From positions 65,304-129,303 of the forward strand of contig KZ111167.1 of the NCBI GenBank assembly GCA_002077045.2: a stretch of DNA of 64,000 nucleotides, written 5' to 3'. This stretch comes from Rachicladosporium sp. CCFEE 5018 (Eukaryota; Ascomycota; Dothideomycetes; Cladosporiales; Cladosporiaceae). The notes beneath the pieces are model-generated. The model had not been told where the DNA came from, did not search any database, and saw only the letters and a program-made list of their open reading frames with translations. Positions 39,729 through 50,778 of the stretch are shown here, piece by piece; positions within the stretch are counted from its first letter, which is position 1; every line of letters begins with the position of its first letter. The position numbers were made by a program, and so were the translations under genes.

Positions 39729-40973
39729 ATGTCGGATTGCATCCAGCCGTGTACGCAATGCACCTTAACGCAGCCGGTCCAAGACGGCGAATATGATTGG
39801 GTAAGGCAATCAGTTCTGGACCGCGAGAAGGTGTTCTTGTTCCCTAACGGGATGCCTGAGCCAGATGCCGGGAAGCAAAGGTAAGTGGAGCTAAAAAAAA
39901 GGGCTGACGCTAGATTCAGGGCGAGCCAGCAAGTCAGAGACGAAAGCTGCGCGTTGGTTACATTTACGGACCCTTTGCCGATGCAGGATACGATTGAGCA
40001 GTCCGGGAAAGGTACCGGTATTACCGAGAGCACGCTCACTAGACGCATGTCCGTGGCCTCGTCGTCGAGCATCGAAGTGTCGACGAAGCGCGTCCACTGT
40101 CCACAGTCACAGTTTAATTGCACGTTCGGCAGGGAGACTGATCTCGTACGCCATATGTCCTCGATGCATGATCGAGACAGGCGATACATATGCCCTGCAC
40201 TTGGCTGCTTGAGGGGAGATCTACCACGCGGATTTGTGAGGCAGGACAAGCTCACAGACCATGTTCGCAACCTACACTACCGACCTGAGGCGATGTTTAG
40301 CTGTCACGGCTCTGGATGTGAGGAATTGACTCCGAGATCGCTGGCAGAGTTTCATGTTCATCTGAGCCGCTGTCGGGAGGGACAGCTGCTGCACGGACAG
40401 TCTGCCGTGTTTAATGCAGCTTCAAAGCACCGATGCGCCATCTGGACGTGCGCAAAGGACATGAAGCTTGACCGCTACCTTGCTCACATCGCCACCCATA
40501 CCTTTGAAGAGTACCAAAACGCCGTGGTCGCTCTACCAGATGGAGTCTGTGTCGCTCGCACGTCCCATGACGGAGCTCCAGGCGACATAACGGCTTCCAT
40601 TGCTTGTCCCATGGCTTCATGTTCTGCTAGGCTTATGAGTGGTAATGCTATCGGACAACATATTCTGATACAACACTTGCTCGAGCAGGACCCGGCACTC
40701 AAGGATCATTTCATCGCAGGCTTCATTCCAACACATCGCGGATGGTCAAAGTACATGGCTAAGCCTGAGAGGGAGTGGCTGTCCAAGGGACATAGTGCGT
40801 GCAGGGTGTGTACTACGCGTGATGAAACACATCGTGCATCACACTTCCGTCCGATGGAAGGCGTAATCGCCGAACTCGAGCCTCACCGCGTGCAACTGCT
40901 TCGTTTCTGTCCGGAACTTGGGAGACATCCGCTGTTCGATTATTTGCGTCAGGCTTCTGTTCAAGGCTTCTGA
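39729..40973 (+). CDS. C2H2 zinc-finger protein, tandem paralog 2
   Basis: Exon 1 is 39729-39880 and exon 2 is 39920-40973, giving 401 aa. The 39-nt intron has donor GTAAGT, a CTGAC branch and acceptor TTCAG. Two C2H2 fingers occur at about 110-170 (VHCPQSQFNCTFGRETDLVRH and YICPALGC...FVRQDKLTDHVRNLHY). Additional Cys/His elements follow in FSCHGSGCEELTP, RCAIWTCAKDM and IACPMASCSARLM. The C terminus (ACRVCTTRDETHRASHFRPM, EPHRVQLLRFCPEL) parallels paralog 1. The same exon/intron position and phase, the same orientation and 622-base spacing mark an old tandem duplication. Function unknown; nuclear DNA-binding is inferred. Confidence 0.75.
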
Positions 40974-41171
40974 CGACTTTAGCACATTCGATTTCCTCGC
41001 TGTGACAGCGAACCCTGGGATTGGAGATTGTGAAGTGTCTACTTCAGAGCTCGGGGGTGGCAGTTGACGCAAAGTATGGGGTCATGGTTTCCTTTCGCCC
41101 TCTTCATAGTCTAGGTCAGCGTCGTAACATCATCATTCCTCTGTCACTCCCTCTATCTTGCCCATCAAACC

Positions 41172-43127
41172 TCATATCAAATCACTCGTACTCCCCACCG
41201 CCCACTCCCCCTTATCAACCTGCTGCGCCCACCCAGTATACCTCCACCTCCCCACATACGCCTCCCCACCACTTGGACACCCCGTGCTGTTCCCACCAGC
41301 CCCAGTACAAGTCGCATAAGCGCCCAGCAAATTCCCCGTAAAAGGTCCACTCCCTCCACTCACCACCAGCGCCGAAGCGTAGCCCAGCACGATCCTCGTG
41401 TTCGGGTTGGATGCGGGCGCGGCGGAGAACAGGAAGTGTGTTGCATTTGCTGTGCCGACGCTGAGACGGATAGGACCATGGGACCAGGCTGCAGGGACGG
41501 GCGTGATGGTCGTGGAGGATGGGATGGTGGAGTTGATCGTGCCGGCTGTTTCGATGCGGAAGCGGAACTCGAGGCCTGAAGGCGAGGAGTGGTGGCCATA
41601 GCCGCTTGAGGCGTTGGAGCGGGAGATGCCGAGATCGATGTGGTTTAGTTGGGTCAGGAAGGAGGAGATGCCGGCTTCTTGGTAGGGTTGGCTCGGGTTG
41701 AAGGTTAGGTCTACGGAGAAGGAGAAAAGGGTATGGGTTTGGCGGCGGGAGATGAAGGACAGTCCAGTCTTGCCTGTGAGGCTCTTGTCGGTGGACAGAG
41801 GCATACCGGTCAGATTCGCACGGGAAGGACTAATCTGAAGGGTGTTACGGTGGCCTCGTGGCGAGACAGTGAACTTGCCGTCTTCGGGGAAGCGCCAGAA
41901 GAGTAAGTTGCGAGGTATCGGACCACCAGACTGGAAGTCGTAAACATCTGGATCCTGGACGAAGTTTCCGCGGCCCGGGATCGCGCGGCTGTACTGAGGC
42001 AATTCCCAGCCGTTCATGATGCCGCGGAATTGGGAGAAGATGGGCCATTCACCTTCATTCCACGTAACGGGCACAAGTCCTGCTTCACGTCCCATAGCTG
42101 TACAGATCGGTCAGTAACGGCTTCCACTGGTCGCGAGAGTACTCACGATAGATCTCCCACTCAGGCCCAGACCTCGTCGCCAGCGCCATACTCCACCAAT
42201 TGCCCTTACCATCCTGGAACAGATCCGCATGCCCAACAGTTTGGAAATACTCCGCCGTATTATTGTTCGTCAATACAGGATTACTCGGATCCGCCTCCCA
42301 CGGGCCCAAAACATTCTTCGACCTCGCCATAGTGACCCGATGACCCAGTTCAGTGCCACCCTCAGCAATGAGGACGTAGTAATACCCATCTTTCTTGTAG
42401 ATGTGCGGGCCCTCTGGGTAGGCACCACCAGTCCCATTCCATTGTACTTTCGGAGCCCCGATCTCGCCAGTGGCAGGGTCGATCTTAGCGGTCACGATGC
42501 CAGCCGAGCTCAAGTAAGCCTGTCCGTCATCATCCCAGAAAAGATCCGGGTCGATTGCCGTTGCGTTCCAGGTCACGGCGTCACTCCACGAGTTATCGTC
42601 ATAGAGGTTGTCAGACGTGAAGATACATCCTAGAATACCTTGACACTCGAGTGGGGAGATGTACACGTTCGTGATATAGAACTTCCCATCGTGGAAGCGC
42701 AGGTTGGGCGCATAGAAGCCGCCCTGGAGATAGTCGACATCTCGTGCTGCGTTTGGGAGACCGAGTTGGTCAGGACGAGTCCAGACATGCGAGGCGACTT
42801 TCCAGTTGATCAGATCCTTGGAGGCATATATGGGTATGCTGGAAAGATCTTAGCAGTCTACCCACCTGAAAACCCCGTTGATATCCAAGGTCTTACCCAG
42901 GCACAGCGAGGAACGTCGAGATCGCGCAGAAGAACGTCTCCTCGTGGTATATACAGCTCGGATCCTACCGGGGTAGACTGTCAGTACCCTTCGCTGAAAT
43001 CGTTCAACATCTGAGTGCTTACCGAGTGCCATCCCGGTAAAGTAGGGTTGTAGTACGTAGAATTCTGCGCAGCTGCCAAACCCACGCCGACTGCCGCAGT
43101 GATGATTGCAGTATTACTTAATCTCAT
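41172..43127 (-). CDS. Secreted glycoside hydrolase family 43 enzyme (xylosidase/arabinofuranosidase-like)
   Basis: Four exons (43127-43023, 42964-42897, 42838-42147, 42097-41172) give 596 aa. The introns are 58, 58 and 49 nt with donors GTAAGC, GTAAGA and GTGAGT. A signal peptide covers about residues 1-20 (AVGVGLAAAQ). The five-bladed GH43 domain has PGWHSDPS (catalytic base Asp36), IDPDLFWDDDGQAYL (pKa-modulating Asp region) and GPHIYKKDGYYYVL preceded by the general acid Glu. The C-terminal 220 residues form a beta-sandwich accessory domain with several N-glycosylation sequons. It should release xylose or arabinose from plant cell-wall polymers outside the cell; exact specificity is not visible. 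The splice joins WHS-DPS, AVPG-IPIY and EIY-PMGRE rebuild family sequence. Confidence 0.88.
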
Positions 43128-43745
43128 GATCGCGAATGACTTTAGTGTTGCTCGCGAAACGAGCGCACTCGCCCACCAGCGCCTTGGACGCAGTCTTATG
43201 CATCTTGCCCACTCGGCCCATCGTGTCGACTCGCTCCGCATACCCCGCAATCATTAGTATGGGTAATGATGCACTTGCTAGGGACTCCACACAATATCTT
43301 CTGTTTCTCCATGGCTTTGGAGAAGCTCTGTACCTTTAGCCGTGGCTTGGCTTGGCTGACGAGCGAAGGAGCTGTACCTGCATATTGCGGGGATGGAGGC
43401 CGAAGTGGGGAACATTGAATATAATGTAATGGAGAAGCGGCGCAAAGATGAACCGGAAGGAACGGTGACCATACTGTGGAATTAGAGAATACTTACCGCT
43501 GCCTCCAGTTATGTCCAGCTAACGCTGCTATTGAGGCTACGTGACTGACCCCGGAGATCGTTGTCGACATGTCGTTTGTGCATTTAATTAGTCGTGACCG
43601 CCGAGCTCTCGTTCACTAATCAGGCTTGCCTCCTCCAATTCCTGCGCTCGCTCGGAACGCTCCAAGCAACCTGAGACCCAAGTACCACTCACTGAGTATA
43701 TCAACAATTGCAGCTGTGTTGCTTCACCTTCATCAGCAACCCCTT
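43128..43745. other. Intergenic region, GH43 promoter
   Basis: 618 bases without a gene. It should contain the GH43 promoter (minus strand), with an AT-rich TATA-like string near 43415-43430, and the 3' end of the Dma gene. Confidence 0.4.
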
Positions 43746-45488
43746 TCAGCTGACCTCCCTGCTCTCCTCCCCACTACTCCTCCCCGCACTCCCATTAAAC
43801 AAGAACGGTCCAACATCATTCCTCGGCGTCATCGGTCCATCAGGCACACTCACCCCAGCTGCGAGCGCAAACTGCATCGTACTAGTAGGCGTCGCACTTC
43901 CAATTCCCATGCCATCAGCCTCACTCCGCTGCTTCGATCGCGCTGCTATCGGGACCGGTAGTGATGTGGAAGATGAAGAGGTTGCCGCTCCTAGCGACGG
44001 TAACCGGAGCCCAGCTGCCGTGGAGGGAGGGGATTGAGTGAGCGTGGTAGTCGCGAGGAGCGATGCGAGCTCGGTGTCAGAGATGTTGGCTGTACGGTCG
44101 ATGTTATCGATTCGGGTTTGCTCATCCATATTACTAGGTGTGGTCACATCATTGCCTGTGTCTTCGTCTGAGGAGCTGATGTTGCCATTTCCGTCCGCAG
44201 CTCCGTTCCGCGCGTCGTCTGAGGAGACACCTGTACTGCCATTCTGCTCTTCAGCCTCCTCCTCCCGATTTGGCTCCTCAGGCATCGTAGGTAACTCCTC
44301 AAACTCCTCTTCCTCGGGAGGATCGACGTCAGCCTCCAGATCCGCCACGAATCTGCAGTTGGGACACAGGAAGTTAGGGTAGCTTGGTCCGTGAATTAAG
44401 TTTCGCACGCACTTGTAGTGCCACACGTGACTGCAAGGCGCTACGAAAAGCGCTTGACAGGGCGCGACAGGGTTCAAGCAGATACTGCATTCGCTCGAGT
44501 TCACGCTCGCAGCATCAGAGTCTCGCTTTCCAGTACCAAGCGCAGTCTTCAGTAGCCGCTTGTGTGTCGAAGTATTGAAGCTGTTCAGACTCTTCTGCCA
44601 CCCTCGATTGCATTCGATGCGAATCTTGACGCATCGGAAGATGATCTCCTCGCCTCCCTTGAAGTCGATGCCTAGCTGTACGACGTCTCCATCGTTGACT
44701 GGGTAAGGTCTTGATTCGGCGCCTGGACTCGAAAGTCGTACGTGGTTGAGGAACGTTCCTGAGCTGGACTTCGAGTCCTTGACATACCATTGCCCACTCG
44801 TGCACCAAAACTCACAGTGTCGCCGAGACACAACCTTGGACTTAAAGCCTACAGGCAACACGTTCTCCTCCGTAGCAGCTGTGTCTCGCTCACTGTATCG
44901 CCCTACTCGCACGACTGTGTTCGGCCCGGTGAGCGTCTTCGAGACGGCAGTAAAGTGTAACGATGGTCTCGAAGACCGTGTCTCCACATGTGGGATGAAT
45001 CGAATCGAAGGCTGAGCCTCCTTCGCCGGTCCAGCAGAAGATCCAGCCATGTTTCCCTCGCCCGCGGATATCGAAGTCACAGTCGTCGGGCCCAGTGCAC
45101 TGGTAAGTCGACTCCTAGTCATCGATCCAGTCGGCGTGCTCCCTCCACTATCTTCAGCCGCCGCCGAGTCCGCTAATGTACTCGTTCCCACTATCTCACC
45201 CGCCGCTTCTTCTGCAGGCGCCCGCCCGTTCACAGCACTTCTCGTGTCTTGCCCCGCAACAGTCAACAGACTCCCCGCCGGACTGCTCGTACTCCTCACC
45301 AACGGCGGTGATTGCTCCGCCTGCCCCGCACTACTCTCTCCCCTCGAAGTTGTGGACGAGTGCAGGTGCGTATGCGTCTTATTCCGTAAATAGCTCAGTC
45401 CTCGCAAGCGACTCGGGCGATTTGGCGTCGCTGATGATGAGGTAGCGGTGGTGGTTAACGTCGCCGCAGGAGCTGGCGATCCGAGCAT
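43746..45488 (-). CDS. FHA-RING E3 ubiquitin ligase (Dma1/Dma2-like)
   Basis: 580 aa, single exon. A disordered N terminus (about 1-170) is followed by an FHA domain (about 190-290) containing the phosphothreonine-binding signature SRRHCEFWC...DSKSSSGTFLN. Then comes a C3HC4 RING (about 335-380: CSICLNPVAPCQALFVAPCS, HVWHYKC, CPNC). The C terminus is acidic and disordered. The FHA-then-RING order is that of Dma1/Dma2 and Chfr-like mitotic checkpoint ligases that control septins and mitotic exit by ubiquitinating phosphorylated targets. Upstream of GH43 and downstream of alpha-MPP, all on the minus strand. Confidence 0.88.
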   Translation of the reverse strand: MLGSPAPAATLTTTATSSSATPNRPSRLRGLSYLRNKTHTHLHSSTTSRGESSAGQAEQSPPLVRSTSSPAGSLLTVAGQDTRSAVNGRAPAEEAAGEIVGTSTLADSAAAEDSGGSTPTGSMTRSRLTSALGPTTVTSISAGEGNMAGSSAGPAKEAQPSIRFIPHVETRSSRPSLHFTAVSKTLTGPNTVVRVGRYSERDTAATEENVLPVGFKSKVVSRRHCEFWCTSGQWYVKDSKSSSGTFLNHVRLSSPGAESRPYPVNDGDVVQLGIDFKGGEEIIFRCVKIRIECNRGWQKSLNSFNTSTHKRLLKTALGTGKRDSDAASVNSSECSICLNPVAPCQALFVAPCSHVWHYKCVRNLIHGPSYPNFLCPNCRFVADLEADVDPPEEEEFEELPTMPEEPNREEEAEEQNGSTGVSSDDARNGAADGNGNISSSDEDTGNDVTTPSNMDEQTRIDNIDRTANISDTELASLLATTTLTQSPPSTAAGLRLPSLGAATSSSSTSLPVPIAARSKQRSEADGMGIGSATPTSTMQFALAAGVSVPDGPMTPRNDVGPFLFNGSAGRSSGEESREVS

Positions 45489-45979
45489 TGTCTATCGTGA
45501 TGTATCAAGTCTGTCTATGTAAGATGGAATGCGTTTTTCAGATTGCTGCGGCAAGGTCGTTGCTGGCAGTCGGGTGGTGCGCTTTCCAATCCCATGGGAA
45601 GGTGTGACGTAGCTGATGAGGTGGTCCTTCGACCTAATGCAGTGAACGTATTGAGGTCAATACGCCGGTGATCATTCATCTACAACGAGAAGAGGTTCGA
45701 AACAGATGCAGAGCTGCATGAGTAGAGCCAACAAGTGAAGGACTCGAAGACAACAATGTTGCTGCTGACCCCACGCATCTCCGCAGTGACAAACGCCAAC
45801 ACCGTCGTGCAAATGCACGGCCGACGATCCGAGCGTTGGAGAAAGCCGAAACCAAACATCAGCGACGGACCATGCTTGGTATCAAAGAGCATTCCTCAAG
45901 GATCGTCTATGTTGTACATTCGAAGTCAAGATGCTATGCTACAAGCCCCTCTACACTTACATGTCCCCCCTCATCCATC
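45489..45979. other. Intergenic region, Dma promoter
   Basis: 491 bases with no supported gene; it should contain the Dma gene promoter and alpha-MPP 3' end. Confidence 0.4.
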
Positions 45980-47686
45980 TCACCTCCTCCCCAACTTAAA
46001 CCTCCCAATCCTCTCCTGTATCTCCTCCCACCCAACCTCCTTGAACTTCACCCCCTCCTCCTCACCCTGCTGCAACACAACCGTAGGCGCCCCACTCCCA
46101 CCGCCCGGATTCCTCACCTCGCCACTGAAAACCTGCTTAGCCACCCTTCGCAAGTCCTTGATAGTGACAGCCTCGATATTAGCCACCATCTCCTTGACCG
46201 GCACGCGTCGGCCGTGCACTTGCACCTGCCGACCGAGATCCTCAAGCTCTACCATTCTCGACTCCAGATTCATGAGTAACGAGGAGCGCAATTGGTTCTT
46301 CGCCCTCTTGACCTCCGTCTCGCTCAGTCTCCCCAGCCCAGTCTCAGCACTCAGCAACGAGAGCTCGCGGGCCATCGTGTCCAGCATCCTTGGCACATAC
46401 GTCGTGCCGCACGCCGCGCTGATGCCAAACAATCCGCTGTCCGTATATGCGTGATTGAAAGCCATGCAGTTCTCCACCCATCCGTATTGATTGAGCACGT
46501 TCGTGTACAGGCGCGAGTACATTCCCTTGCCCGGGCCTCCTGCGCTGAATGAACCGCCGCCGCCGAGAAGTGTTTGTAAGGTTGCGAGAGTGTAGATGTC
46601 TGGGCTGTTGATGGGGAGGGCTTCGAATGCGAGGTGAATGTGCGAGACTCGTGGTAAGGCTGGGTTGGCGGGTATTGGAAGCGGAGGTAGTGTAAGGAAG
46701 CCGCCAGTGTATTGGCTCACTGCATCGTAGGCTATAGGCTCGTCGAGAGGGTGGGAAATGATTCGCGAGGGGTCTATTGCGGATATCGTTGCTTTCTGCG
46801 AGGCAGAGGTGGAGAGGTTCTTAAAGAACGGCAATCTTGACACAAGCCGTGGATCCTTCTGCGGCGGCATCTGCGAAGTCGGATACGGCGGCTGTACCTG
46901 CTGCGCCTGCGTCGCTGTCGAAGTCGTAAGGCTCGGCGTCTTCATATCCCCGAAATGCTGTTCCGCGAGCCTTACAGCCTCCTCATGCTCCACGCCAGCA
47001 AACGCCACGACGATCCTCTCCGGCTTGAAGAATGCCTTCCGATACGCCTCTACAGTCCGCTTGTTGATGCTGTCCAGCCTCTCCTTTGGACACAGCAGCG
47101 GGTTTCCCAGCGTGTTGTCCTTGTAAGCAGCCATATGCACCAACTCAGGCAGTATCAACTCCGGCTTGCCCCAGATCTCGCCGATCTCGTAGTCTGCTGT
47201 TTCGAGCTGCCGTTCCACCTCCTCCTCTGTGATTTTCGGCGAGCGTATCGTCTCTGCTAGCAATGCGACGGCTTCGGGTACTGCGGAGTTGAATGTGGCG
47301 GACTGGTACATCAGACTTTCCCGCGATGAAGCGCATTGTATATTCCCTCCCAGCGCATCGATTTTCTCTAGCACTTCATCACCAGTATGCTGCTCCGTCG
47401 ACTTGAACGCAAGCCGATCAATGATGTGGGACACTCCCCGTAAGCCATCGTTCTCGTATCGTGAGCCAGCGTCTACATAGACTCCTATGCCGCTGAAATG
47501 GCCAGGAAGAGCCTCAGTTGCTACTCGGAGACCGTTCGGGAGTGTCGTGATGCTGTCGAGATCTGTGGGCTCTTTTTCTGATGGTGTGGATGTGACTGTT
47601 GCGTAGGAGCGAGTGCGCTTTGCGCTACGGGCTGCGCGAGTGGCGGTTCGAAGCACGCGCGCCGGCGCTAATATTGATTTGCTCAT
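45980..47686 (-). CDS. MAS2: Mitochondrial processing peptidase alpha subunit
   Basis: 568 aa, single exon. The N terminus (about 1-30) is Arg/Ala/Ser-rich and lacks acidic residues, as expected for a matrix-targeting presequence. Two M16 domains follow: TLPNGLRVATEALPGHFSGI at about 48-67 and the second half from about 330. The zinc motif HxxEH of the beta subunit is lacking; the aligned place reads SHIIDRLAFK, as expected for the non-catalytic alpha subunit. The flexible glycine-rich loop that binds presequences is GGGGSFSAGGPGKGMYSRL at about 380-400. With beta-MPP it cleaves presequences in the matrix. Confidence 0.93.
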   Translation of the reverse strand: MSKSILAPARVLRTATRAARSAKRTRSYATVTSTPSEKEPTDLDSITTLPNGLRVATEALPGHFSGIGVYVDAGSRYENDGLRGVSHIIDRLAFKSTEQHTGDEVLEKIDALGGNIQCASSRESLMYQSATFNSAVPEAVALLAETIRSPKITEEEVERQLETADYEIGEIWGKPELILPELVHMAAYKDNTLGNPLLCPKERLDSINKRTVEAYRKAFFKPERIVVAFAGVEHEEAVRLAEQHFGDMKTPSLTTSTATQAQQVQPPYPTSQMPPQKDPRLVSRLPFFKNLSTSASQKATISAIDPSRIISHPLDEPIAYDAVSQYTGGFLTLPPLPIPANPALPRVSHIHLAFEALPINSPDIYTLATLQTLLGGGGSFSAGGPGKGMYSRLYTNVLNQYGWVENCMAFNHAYTDSGLFGISAACGTTYVPRMLDTMARELSLLSAETGLGRLSETEVKRAKNQLRSSLLMNLESRMVELEDLGRQVQVHGRRVPVKEMVANIEAVTIKDLRRVAKQVFSGEVRNPGGGSGAPTVVLQQGEEEGVKFKEVGWEEIQERIGRFKLGRR

Positions 47687-48281
47687 CGCTGTGATGTGTG
47701 TGGTCCAGAGTGTGATGAAGGACCCTCGTTGTCAACACTCCCTGCCTTCCAGATGAACTTATTGGTGAAAGTCTACTGGCGCGGGAGTGACAGGCGCTAG
47801 CGGCTGGCTGCTTGGCCGGGCGTATCGGCCGCTTCTTCTACGCACGCGACCGAACTTGAGCTGATGTACTCTGGTTGGGTCGGGGTTATGACCAAGACTG
47901 CAGTGACATGATCAGCTGGATGAGTTTTGGGAAGTTAAGACACGCTTTTCACTTGATTCATCTCCACTAGTCGCCCCTGCACGTGCTACCTATCGATCAC
48001 CACGTCGACCTCCCACATCTATCTAGCTACCATCGTAGAGCGTGCAACGTCAAGCAAGACATCCTTCAAGTCAGATAGCCCGCCCAAGATTATCAGAGGC
48101 GCAGAGCCTTGTCACGACGAACCGCAGCCCCTCGCGACGTAGCAACAGACACTGCAACCCCGTCATTTTCCGCCCAACTTGCCTAGCTGCCGAGCCGGAC
48201 AGGTCGACACCCACACGACTCTGCTCAGCATGCCGACTCGAGCTTGATCGTGTAAGGACTCGCGTCCTCTACCTTAGATTC
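47687..48281. other. Intergenic region, alpha-MPP promoter
   Basis: 595 bases; no supported gene. It should contain the alpha-MPP promoter and the PUB1 3' end (both genes on the minus strand). Confidence 0.4.
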
Positions 48282-50026
48282 CTAGCCCGGGTAGCCGCCA
48301 TATCCTCCACGACCGAATGGCTGCTGCCCTTGCGGCGGTTGACCAGGGTAGCCATGCTGCGCGGGTGGCTGTCCGAAGCCACCGGCACTTTGTGGCGGCA
48401 TACCGCCCTGCGGCCACCCGCCAGCACTCTGGTGCATTGCTTGTGGCGTTTGAGCAGCAGGCCATGAGCCGGCAGGTGGGTGATGGAATTGGCCGATGGG
48501 TGGTGCAGCTACGAGATGTCAGTACACGGTTTGTTAGGCTAGCGAAGTGAATGACTTACACTGCGGCGACATAGTAGGAGGCTGACCGTACTGAGGGAAG
48601 TACGGCGCGACTTGCGGAGGGAAGGCTGAATGCGGCTGAGCCGGAGTGTGCGGACCTGGGTAGGCAGATGGGGGACCGGCGGGCGAGAATGCGCCATCAA
48701 ATTGTCCAGTAGGTGGGCGATCCTTGCCCCAGCTGCACTTCAGCGGTCGCCCATTGACCTGGTAGCCATTAAGCTGGCAAATCGCGCTGGCTGCATTCTC
48801 GTGGGTGTCCATCTTGACGAACGCGAAGCCACGATCAGACTGGAAGCGGGTCTCAGTGACGTAGCCGAAGTTCTGGAAGAGCGGAACAAGATCATTCTGC
48901 GTGGTGTAAGGAGTGAGGTTGCCGACATAGCAGGTAGTCTGCCACTGCGGCGTCTGTTGGAGGACCATCTCGTAGGAGCCAGCACCTTGAGTGGGGAAGG
49001 TGTGGTGGCCATATGGAGTCGTCGGAGTCATGCCCATCTGCGCCATGACCTGCTGCTGGGAGTATGATGGCTGGCCTTTCTGGTTGGCCCAGTTGCATCT
49101 GATTGCACGAGAGCCGAGCCATTCGCCATCCATGTTACTGAGCGCTTTCTCAGCCTCACCGCGATCGCGGTAAGCAACGAAGCCATAGCCGCGAGAGCGT
49201 CCGGTCTTCATGTCCCACATCACACGCGCTTCGGATACTGTGCCGAAGGCTGAGAAGGCTTGCAGGAGGACTTCATCATTGACCTCGTTGGACAGATCGC
49301 CGACAAAGATATGAAAGTGGTTCGATGTATCTTCTTTCGTTGTGTTGTTCGATTGGTAAGCCCAGTTCACTCGAATCTCCTGCTGGTGCACGCGGCGTCC
49401 ATTTAGGGTCTGCATGGCTCGTTCGGCGGCGCCTGGGTCATCGTATTCTACAAAACCGTAGTTGTACCCTTTTGACTGAAACTTTATGTATGTATTAGCA
49501 AAGATGTCTAAGATATGGTGTATGTGGTAGTTGTTGAGTGTTGTTGAGTGTTGTTGGGTGTCTCAAAGTGCGGTTCCATAGTTGAGGCGAGAGTTCCTTC
49601 TCGGCACGTGCAAGCACGAAATCACAAGATGAATCCCAATTCTCACTGCTGCTGCCGCGCAACTTCACTCGTGAACGCAGCACCTCTTGCTGGGGATGTA
49701 CTTACATTCTTGTCTGGGATGATCTTCACATTCTGCACGTGCCCAGTGGTTTCGAAAATCTGCTTCAAGACCTCTTCGGTCACTCGCGGGTCTAAGCCTC
49801 CGACGTACAACGCTCTTTTGTTTGGTTCTGGCGCAGCGCGACTAACTGTGCCGCCCGGAGAGGTGATCAATTGCGACTCTTGCGGCGCAGGGTTTGTGTT
49901 TGCGGGTATGTTCAGTCCGAGCTGCGGCTGTGGTGGTGGAGGCATGCCCGACTGCCTGTCGCCATTTTCATAGCCATTCTGCCCGACTGAAGCGAGGGCA
50001 TTCGCAGCATTGATCGCGTCAGCCAT
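48282..50026 (-). CDS. PUB1: Poly(U)-binding/TIA-1-like protein with three RRMs
   Basis: Three exons (50026-49706, 49475-48560, 48508-48282) give 487 aa. Intron 1 is long for this window (230 nt, donor GTAAGT, acceptor TTTCAG); intron 2 is 51 nt. RRM1 (about 75-150) starts ALYVGGLDPRVTEEVLKQIF and its RNP1 KGYNYGFVEY lies right after intron 1. RRM2 is at about 170-245 (FHIFVGDLSNEV, RSRGYGFVAY). RRM3 is at about 300-370 (TTCYVGNLTPYTT, RGFAFVKM). The C-terminal tail is Pro/Gln/Gly-rich, prion-like. Yeast Pub1 and TIA-1 bind U-rich mRNA, stabilise transcripts and enter stress granules. Confidence 0.9.
49531..49560. repeat. 10-bp tandem repeat inside PUB1 intron 1
   Basis: Three successive units TTGTTGAGTG, TTGTTGAGTG, TTGTTGGGTG (plus-strand view) lie in the first intron of PUB1. 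On the transcript strand this is a CA-rich CAACAACACTC-like tract. Confidence 0.8.
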
Positions 50027-50778
50027 GATGAGAGACGACTTGCTGAGTAGGGAAGCCGAAGAAGGCTCAAGCAAGCTGATGAGACTAAACGGGTCAGACG
50101 ACAAGGATAGCATACTGAAGTGAGGTACGCAAGGAAACATACAAATGAGACGAGGAGGTCTTGAAGATACGCCTAGCTGTTATGTATGCGCGGCGCACGT
50201 ATGGCCGAGACGCAAATAAGGGAAGGCAGCAAACACTCTGAACGCTGCAGACTAACAGAGAGAAGACAGGCAAAGAAGACCCAAGGAGAGACAGGAGAGG
50301 AAAGGTCGTAGCTGTTGCGCTGCTCGAGTCGATGGAAGTGAGGTCGGGGAAGAGAGACAAGCTGAGGTGCGCGAAGTGAACCCCAAATTGCTAGTGGGGT
50401 CCGGCCCGGTATCCGAAACTCAACCATCGCGCGAGGGAACCCTGCATTCTGATGGTGTGTGCCTCAGGCTTTATGAGGCTAAACGCTACGAGTTTGGCGG
50501 GCAACTCTGCAATTCTCACTGACAGATCGAAACAGGTGTGCTGATAGTTCGTCACTCCCCAGCTTCTCTTGTCATCAGCTGAAGCTCTTGTGTGTGCCGA
50601 CTTCTCTTTAAAAGGTCGTGAGAATTAGACTTATATTGGTCCACAAGCTTGACAAGTGCTCTCGCTTTCCGCACATGTTCTGCTGAAGCACGCTGGCAGG
50701 AGCGACTCTTGGACCCGTTTCGCGATCTGAGTCGTGGACTATTCTGTACCTACTCTTGCGAGACGCGACGTACCCACG
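50027..50778. other. Divergent intergenic region PUB1 / acidic protein
   Basis: 752 bases between divergent starts. No supported gene. The 300 bases next to PUB1 are rich in C/T on the transcript strand, compatible with a long 5' UTR. Confidence 0.4.
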
